The position numbers and the translations under genes were made by a program. A DNA stretch of 56,629 nt from Myxococcota bacterium (GTDB lineage Bacteria > Myxococcota_A > Polyangia > Polyangiales > JANWZI01), in the NCBI GenBank assembly GCA_025054695.1, contig JANWZI010000014.1, positions 1 to 56,629 of the forward strand, in the 5' to 3' direction. The notes under the pieces are model-generated. The model saw only the letters and a program-made list of their open reading frames with translations. It made no database searches and was not told the origin of the DNA. Shown one piece after another: positions 52,131 through 56,629 of this stretch. Each line of letters opens with the position of its first letter. Within the stretch, counting starts at the first letter, position 1.

Positions 52131-52516
52131 GATCGTTCGTCGGGCAAGGCCGCGACGAGCCGGACGGGGTACCCCGACGGATCCTGCAGCGTGGCCTCGA
52201 ACCAACCGTCCGGATGGAGCGAGACGCCGGGCAACGCGGTCGTCGCGCCTGGCTCGACGTTCATGCGTCCGACCATCGCCTCGAGCTCGTCCAGCGTGAC
52301 ATGCAGCTCGAGGGCACCGGCGCCCGACGAATCGGCCTCGACGACATCGCCCCCTGGCTGCAACACCAGAAGCAGCGTTCCGCGTTGCAACACCACCTCA
52401 TGTGGGTTGCGAGAGGCGAGCTCGAAGCCGAGCCACCGATAGAAGGCGGCGCTGGCTTCGACGTCCCGTGCCGACAACGTGACGACCTCGACGGACCGCA
52501 GCCTGGCCGTCGTCAC
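52127..52516 (-). CDS. VOC/glyoxalase-superfamily protein
   Basis: A 129-residue single-domain member of the vicinal oxygen chelate fold. It has two beta-alpha-beta-beta-beta modules: SVEVVTLSARDVEASAAFYR then WLGFELASRNPHEVVLQRGT, and ALELHVTLDELEAMVGRM then GWFEATLQDPSGYPVRLVAA. A metal site of His and Glu residues (LELHV and FEATLQDP) fits the family. Substrate unknown. It could be a small-molecule sensor for the coupled sigma-54 activator that it overlaps by four bases. The GTG start at 52516 has a -10-like element six bases upstream and no ribosome site. Confidence 0.82.
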   Translation of the reverse strand: MTTARLRSVEVVTLSARDVEASAAFYRWLGFELASRNPHEVVLQRGTLLLVLQPGGDVVEADSSGAGALELHVTLDELEAMVGRMNVEPGATTALPGVSLHPDGWFEATLQDPSGYPVRLVAALPDERS

Positions 52517-52522
52517 GAGAAA

Positions 52523-52528
52523 AGTATC
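52523..52528 (-). promoter_or_regulatory. -10-like element of the VOC gene (GATACT)
   Basis: GATACT on the minus strand lies exactly six bases before the GTG start. With no purine-rich ribosome site between, the mRNA may be leaderless. Confidence 0.4.
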
Positions 52529-52709
52529 GCATGGCGGTGATGGGCTCACAATGCAGCGGTGGGGCCGCTGCCCCACGCACGGGGCCCCGTCCGCGATGCA
52601 TTCGGTCGCCGTCGACGCGCGCAGGCCCGCGGATCATCGACTCCGTCGGTCCGACGCGTCGGCGCTTTCCAGCCGTCGAAGGGTCGAGCCCTCTTGCCCT
52701 CTGCAACGA

Positions 52710-52715
52710 TACACT
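52710..52715 (+). promoter_or_regulatory. -10-like element of the protease gene (TACACT)
   Basis: TACACT ends six bases before the ATG at 52722. There is no ribosome site between, so transcription could begin at or very near the start codon. Confidence 0.4.
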
Positions 52716-52721
52716 AGCGTC

Positions 52722-54032
52722 ATGGGCCGGCTCGTGTGCGCGCTCGCCCTCGTCTTGGGCGGGACGGCATGCGCGAGCGGAGGCGACACTGCGATACCAA
52801 GCCGTGTGTCGATCGTTGCCGGCGAACCCGAGCCGCACATGCACGCGGTCGTGGCTCTGGTGCGGGACGATGGCTCGCTGCGCTGCAGCGCCACGCTGGT
52901 CGCCGAGCGCGTCGTGCTGACTGCGGCTCACTGCGGCGTCGTGGAGGCTGCGTCGCGCTGGCAGGTCGCGGCCGGCCCGTCCCTCGCGGACGCCGAGCGG
53001 TTCGAGGTTACGCATGCCGTCGGGCACCCGCTTCATCGCTCCGGCTCGGCGACGCACGATCTCGCGCTGATGCTGCTCGGCGAGTCTCCGGGCATCACGC
53101 CCGTCGCGCTGGCAGCTATGCCTCCCCCGGTCGGTGCGACTGTCCGCATCGTCGGCTGGGGCCAGAGCGGACCGGAAGCATCCGACGGCGGTCTGCGGCG
53201 CTCGGGCGTGTCGATGGTCGAACGCATCGACTCCACGCACATGCGCCTGCGCGCCGCGCCTGCGAGTCCGTGTCTCGGAGACTCCGGCGGAGCCGTGCTT
53301 TGGGATCCCGGATCGGGGGAGGTCCTCGTCGGGGTCATCAGTCGGGGCCCCGCCGACTGCGCCGACGGGGCCGAGGCGACCCGGGTCGACGCCGAACGCG
53401 ACGACTTCGTCCGCCCGACGCTCGCGTCGTGGGCACCCGCCTCGGTCCCCGTGGGGGGGCGATGCTGGTACGACGCGCAGTGCGCGCAGGGGTCCTGCAC
53501 GCCCGCGATCGACGTCCCCGCGCTGCGATTCTGCGCAACGGCCTGTGCCTCGGGCCGTCGATGTCCCCCTCGAGCGCAGTGCCACGACGGGTACTGCAAA
53601 CCCGCGCCACCGAGCCCCGGCGCGCCCGACGCACCGTGCGCCACCGACGAGGATTGCGCCGTGGGACACTGCGAGACGGATCTCGGTGTCTGCGTCTTGC
53701 CCTGCGTTCCGGGCCATCCGGACGCGTGCCCGGCGCCCCGCGTCTGCCGACGCGTCGAGCGCACCGAGTTTCACTGCGTCGTGATCGAAGGGGACGCAGC
53801 GTCCGCCGGCTGCGGCTGCGGCCCCGTTCCCTCTGCGCCCATGAGCGCCGCGACGTGGGCCGCGGCGCTCGTCGGTGCGTTCGCGCTACGCGGCCCGCGT
53901 CGGGCCCGCCGCGGACACCGTCGCCGAAGCTTTCAGGCGCAGTCCGGGTCCGCCGCGGTCCCGTCCGAGAAGGTGCAGCCGCAGTCGCACTCCCGGTCGT
54001 TGCGCCACGAATCGGGGCACGAACGATTGTGA
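52722..54032 (+). CDS. Secreted trypsin-like serine protease with MYXO-CTERM-like end
   Basis: A 436-residue exported S1-type protease. The leader (MGRLVCALALVLGGTAC) is a signal or lipoprotein signal. The triad is visible: His70 in LTAAHC, Asp113 in THDLALMLL and Ser188 in CLGDSGGAVL. A Cys-rich region (about 248-352; CATDEDCAVGHC) follows. Residues 361-402 look like a MYXO-CTERM sorting tail: AGCGCG, a hydrophobic segment, then RRARRGHRRR. That signal normally ends the protein, but here 34 more residues follow, encoded by 100 bases antisense to the convergent lipoprotein gene. A lost stop or a small frameshift near 53930 would explain this. Confidence 0.85.
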   Translation: MGRLVCALALVLGGTACASGGDTAIPSRVSIVAGEPEPHMHAVVALVRDDGSLRCSATLVAERVVLTAAHCGVVEAASRWQVAAGPSLADAERFEVTHAVGHPLHRSGSATHDLALMLLGESPGITPVALAAMPPPVGATVRIVGWGQSGPEASDGGLRRSGVSMVERIDSTHMRLRAAPASPCLGDSGGAVLWDPGSGEVLVGVISRGPADCADGAEATRVDAERDDFVRPTLASWAPASVPVGGRCWYDAQCAQGSCTPAIDVPALRFCATACASGRRCPPRAQCHDGYCKPAPPSPGAPDAPCATDEDCAVGHCETDLGVCVLPCVPGHPDACPAPRVCRRVERTEFHCVVIEGDAASAGCGCGPVPSAPMSAATWAAALVGAFALRGPRRARRGHRRRSFQAQSGSAAVPSEKVQPQSHSRSLRHESGHERL

Positions 54033-55120
54033 TTCCACAGGCACATCGAGGGATGGTGATATCCCTTGGCCGACCGGCCGTTGCAGTCGGGCGCGCCGCT
54101 CTCGTCGCCGAGCGTCCAGTGGCTGATGTCCGATGCGTCGTCGGCTCCGTTGCACCAGAATCCCGTCCGCGGCCGATAGCGCGCGTACACGAAGTTGTTG
54201 AGCTGCAGCCGCGTGTCGTCGTGGCAGTTGTGACCGCCGCCGTCGCTCGTCAGGCTGTACGGGGTCGAACAGCTCTGATTGGTCCACGGCACGTGGAAAT
54301 CGACGATCGGCTCGTAGTACTGCAGCAAGCAGTAACGCCCCATGACCGTGGCGCAACGGCCGTGATTGCAGTTTTCGTGGAAGAAGAGCCACGCGTTGTT
54401 GGCCCAGCGGTACTTCGCGGTGGCGCTGTGCCGGCCGATTCCCAGCGTCGCATCGATTCCGGCCTCGTGGACGGCGATGTAGTAGTAGCCTTGCTCGCCG
54501 AAATAGACCTCCCCGTCTTCCGGTCCCTCTTTGGAACCAAAGTCGACGATGGCACGCCCCGATCCGTCGTCGACGATCGCGCTCGATGGGTCGCGCTGGC
54601 GGCCCCGGGCTCGGTCGAGCTCCTCGTCGTAGATGTGCACGGCGCGCCTTCCGAACGAGATCAACGCCTCGAGCTCGGGACCGACGTCCTGGTGTGCACC
54701 GTCACCGAGCCCGTCGCGCAGCGCCCCGCTGGCTTCCGCGAGCAGTTCGAAGCTCGACCGGTTGCCCTGCGCCCCGGGTGTCTGCGTCCACGCTCGCTCG
54801 GCGTCCGCCTCCCACTCCGGATCCACCCACTCGTCGCCCCCTTTGCGACTGTAGAAGACCATTCCCTCGGCGTCCTTGGCGCGTGCATCCACCTCGTAGG
54901 CCGGAGCTTGCGGGTCCGCCGCGACGACTTCGGCCGGAGCACGGTTGCCGCGCAACGCCTCGAGGAAGACGATGTCCGAGCCCCTGCGGAACGCGACCGT
55001 AAGCACGCCGTTCCGGGCCTCGAAGACCGTGAGACCCTCGGCGAGATTCCGATCCTCCACCGGACCCGCTCCGTCGCACGCAATCAGCGAGAGAATCCAT
55101 CCAAGGAGCTGCGTATGCAT
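53933..55120 (-). CDS. Lipoprotein of unknown function, Cys/Trp-rich end
   Basis: A 395-residue lipoprotein: MHTQLLGWILSLIAC has a lipobox at LIAC. Asp follows the lipid Cys. The middle is mixed (ISFGRRAVHIYDEELDRARG). The C-terminal 200 residues are rich in His, Asn, Trp, Tyr and Cys (LFFHENCNHGRCATVMGRYC, SDGGGHNCHDDTRLQLNNFV, then ECDCGCTFSD), suggesting a disulfide- or metal-stabilised extracellular domain. I recognise no family. It overlaps the end of the convergent protease gene by 100 bases and is divergent from the kinase-ATPase gene. Confidence 0.75.
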   Translation of the reverse strand: MHTQLLGWILSLIACDGAGPVEDRNLAEGLTVFEARNGVLTVAFRRGSDIVFLEALRGNRAPAEVVAADPQAPAYEVDARAKDAEGMVFYSRKGGDEWVDPEWEADAERAWTQTPGAQGNRSSFELLAEASGALRDGLGDGAHQDVGPELEALISFGRRAVHIYDEELDRARGRQRDPSSAIVDDGSGRAIVDFGSKEGPEDGEVYFGEQGYYYIAVHEAGIDATLGIGRHSATAKYRWANNAWLFFHENCNHGRCATVMGRYCLLQYYEPIVDFHVPWTNQSCSTPYSLTSDGGGHNCHDDTRLQLNNFVYARYRPRTGFWCNGADDASDISHWTLGDESGAPDCNGRSAKGYHHPSMCLWNHNRSCPDSWRNDRECDCGCTFSDGTAADPDCA

Positions 55121-55223
55121 CGCGACACCTCCGGCGGTTCGCCGAGAAGTGCCTTACGCAGTCGTCGTGCCCCGAGAATTCGTCCGTCATTACGAGGCCT
55201 CCAGCGTCTTTCTGCTCGACTCC

Positions 55224-55247
55224 TGCGCAATGCCGAGTTGCGCAATG
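55224..55247. promoter_or_regulatory. Direct repeat TGCGCAATG in a divergent promoter region
   Basis: TGCGCAATG occurs at 55224-55232 and 55239-55247, 15 bases apart. The second lies in the palindrome TTGCGCAA. They are between the divergent lipoprotein (55120) and kinase (55279) starts and may be a two-site operator. Confidence 0.4.
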
Positions 55248-55278
55248 TTCGGATTTTGAGCATCCGATGTGACGAAAT

Positions 55279-56629
55279 GTGGGTGTCTCGCACTTGACGA
55301 CGCCGTCGACGAGCCCCGCTGCGCGATTCGAATGGAAGGGCGAGCTCGGACGTGGGGCCCGATCACGGGTCGTCCTTGCCCGCGATCTGCAAGGAGGCGG
55401 TGTTCTACGCGCGCTCAAGGTCGTCGACTCGACAGACGCGTCGCGTCTGGTGTGGGAGCTGGAGGTGCTCCGTTCCGTCCGACATCCCAACCTCGCCGCC
55501 GTTCACGATCTGCTGCAGCTCCGCGAGCCGTGGCCCAGCCCCTGGAACTTCGAGGCGGGCACGGTCGTCCTCGTCGAGGAGCACGTCGAGGGCTGCGCCG
55601 CGTCCGAGGCGGCGACACGACTGCGCGACGCACCGCCGGAGCGCCGCTTCGCCTGGATCGCGTCCGTCGGGATCGCCATCTCGCGCGCGCTCGCCGCGCT
55701 GCACGGGCGCGGATTGCTCCACGGCGACGTCAAGCCCGCCAACGTCGTCGTGGGCGACGATCCGCAGGTCGCCCGCCTGGTGGACCTCGGACTGGCGCGG
55801 CCTCCCGGCCGGACGACGTCGCTCGAAGGGACCCCCGCGTTCCTCGCACCCGAGGCCTGGCGCGGGGAACGGGGCTACGGCACCGACCTGTACGCCCTCG
55901 GGCGCACGCTCTGTGCGCTCGCCGACGCGATGCGCGATCGACCCGCCGTGCAGGGCACCGATGCGGTCAGCGGGGACACGGATACGGCGGTCGCCGTCCC
56001 TCCGGCAACGCCGTTCGTGGTCGAGGCACGAATCGATCCGGAGATGCCCGAGTCGCTGCGCGCGATCTGTCTGGAGCTGCTCGAGCCCGATCCGTCCCGT
56101 CGGCCCGCTTCGGCTTCGCGCGTCGCGGGACGGCTCGCTTCCATCCTCGCCGCACTCGACCCGCGCGTCGCGGTCGACCTCGTCGGCGGCGGGGTCGAGG
56201 AGGCGCCGACGCGGCGCCCGCGCGCCACCCCCCCCCGGGCGCGCCCCCGCCGCCGCCGGGGCGGGGGGGGGGGTGGGCGCCCGTCCGCCCGGTCGGGGGG
56301 GGGGGGGGGGGGGGTGGTGGTGGCGCCCCCGCCCCCCCCGCCCCCACCCGCGCTCGCGCCGCTACCGCTCGTCGGCAGGGGCGAGGCGTTGCGTGCGCTC
56401 CGTTCCGCGATGACGGGTGGGGGGCTGGTCGAGTTGATCGGCCCATCGGGCGCTGGACGCACACGCCTGGTTCGGGAGGCCGTCCACGGATTGCAGGCGG
56501 AGCGCGTTCGCGCCGGTCAGAGCGTGCCGGGGTTCGTCGCGTTCGACGGCGCGCCGCGCGCGCTGCCCGAAGGCGATCTGATCGTGCTCGTCGAGGTTCG
56601 CGACCCCGCGAGCGTCGTCGACGTGCGCG
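55279..56629 (+). CDS. Ser/Thr kinase fused to an AAA/NACHT-type ATPase, 3' end outside window
   Basis: The frame is open from GTG 55279 (TTG 55294 is possible) to the window end, at least 450 residues. The Hanks-type kinase part (about 1-290) has ELGRGARSRVVLA, Lys in LRALKVV, HGDVKPANVVV and APE in FLAPEAWRG. The catalytic loop is HGD rather than HRD, and the metal site is DLG in VDLGLA, so it belongs to the HGD/DLG subset of bacterial kinases or is weak. After a Gly/Arg/Pro linker from a poly-G/poly-C tract, a P-loop ATPase begins (LVGRGEALRAL, then IGPSGAGRTRL, in the same frame). Such kinase-ATPase-TPR proteins are frequent in Polyangia. Confidence 0.85.
   Translation, partial: MGVSHLTTPSTSPAARFEWKGELGRGARSRVVLARDLQGGGVLRALKVVDSTDASRLVWELEVLRSVRHPNLAAVHDLLQLREPWPSPWNFEAGTVVLVEEHVEGCAASEAATRLRDAPPERRFAWIASVGIAISRALAALHGRGLLHGDVKPANVVVGDDPQVARLVDLGLARPPGRTTSLEGTPAFLAPEAWRGERGYGTDLYALGRTLCALADAMRDRPAVQGTDAVSGDTDTAVAVPPATPFVVEARIDPEMPESLRAICLELLEPDPSRRPASASRVAGRLASILAALDPRVAVDLVGGGVEEAPTRRPRATPPRARPRRRRGGGGGGRPSARSGGGGGGVVVAPPPPPPPPALAPLPLVGRGEALRALRSAMTGGGLVELIGPSGAGRTRLVREAVHGLQAERVRAGQSVPGFVAFDGAPRALPEGDLIVLVEVRDPASVVDVR
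56228..56350 (+). repeat. Poly-G/poly-C tract in the kinase-ATPase linker
   Basis: Runs of nine C (56228-56236), eleven G (56263-56273), twenty G (56295-56314) and eight C (56332-56339) lie within 123 bases. The kinase before and the ATPase after are in the same frame. The tract could form G-quadruplexes or hairpins and is prone to slippage. It may contain assembly errors. Confidence 0.9.

Noticed and set aside
1-56629. Insertion sequences, prophage, integrons or origins
   Set aside because: I saw no transposase, integrase, terminal inverted repeats, dnaA boxes or phage genes. The window looks like ordinary chromosomal DNA.

Overview
The window is about 56.6 kb of very GC-rich DNA, with GTG and TTG starts and tightly packed genes. 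The gene families point to a myxobacterium-like member of the Myxococcota, probably Polyangia (Sandaracinus/Polyangium-like). The signs are RCC1-repeat lipoproteins, lipoproteins with Asp/Ala/Gly-rich linkers and Cys-rich modules, Ser/Thr kinases, NtrC-type sigma-54 activators, a PATAN (DUF4388) response regulator, PilT, and a MYXO-CTERM-like tail. The species is inferred, not proven.

Layout. 1-1.9 kb: two tandem RCC1-repeat genes, one cut off by the window edge and truncated at its 3' end, one frameshifted. 2.5-9.4 kb: a self-contained Ton system (tonB, exbB, two exbD, a TonB-dependent receptor and a beta-helix lipoprotein). 9.5-12.5 kb: an M15 peptidase with a Ser/Asp tail, a lipid/diacylglycerol kinase-like gene coupled to a pterin dehydratase and a small gene, and tRNA-Leu(CAA). 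12.5-15.9 kb: a Ser/Thr kinase divergent from a metzincin-like lipoprotein. 16-19.7 kb: M32 carboxypeptidase, TerC and a HAD 5'-nucleotidase. 20-22.7 kb: a PlsB-like/GpsA-like pair in which both proteins lack key glycerol-3-phosphate residues. 22.8-24.3 kb: a RelA/SpoT-like protein of unknown role and a small membrane protein. 24.4-26.6 kb: a structured leader, a coiled-coil protein and a ceramidase-like lipoprotein. 27-29.3 kb: lipoprotein, SPOR protein and PilT. 29.6-35.4 kb: gyrA behind a CG/TG tract, then a lidless Hsp70 coupled to a J protein. 35.6-37.8 kb: a persulfide dioxygenase-rhodanese gene with a near-consensus sigma-54 promoter beside a sigma-54 activator. 38-40.4 kb: CorA and a pectinacetylesterase-like lipoprotein. 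40.6-46 kb: a 1781-residue TPR protein. 46.2-49.3 kb: PATAN response regulator, CXXXY-type CcmE and NamZ-like muramidase. 49.3-52.5 kb: a multidomain sigma-54 activator with a VOC protein. 52.7-55.1 kb: a trypsin-like protease overlapping an unknown lipoprotein. 55.3 kb to the end: a kinase-ATPase with an extreme poly-G/poly-C linker.

The most unusual feature is a dispersed family of degenerate hexamer arrays with unit GANNCN (commonest form GAGTCC). There are seven arrays here. Five sit at convergent 3'-3' gene junctions (five of the eight in the window), one is in a divergent promoter region, and one is in a co-directional gap. One array is read in frame as a Ser/Asp-rich protein tail. I know of no described element matching this, and it is the best candidate for something new. 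Operon logic is helped by repeated 4-base start/stop overlaps (GTGA, TTGA, ATGA), which suggest translational coupling.

All calls come from reading the sequence by eye. No database search was run.
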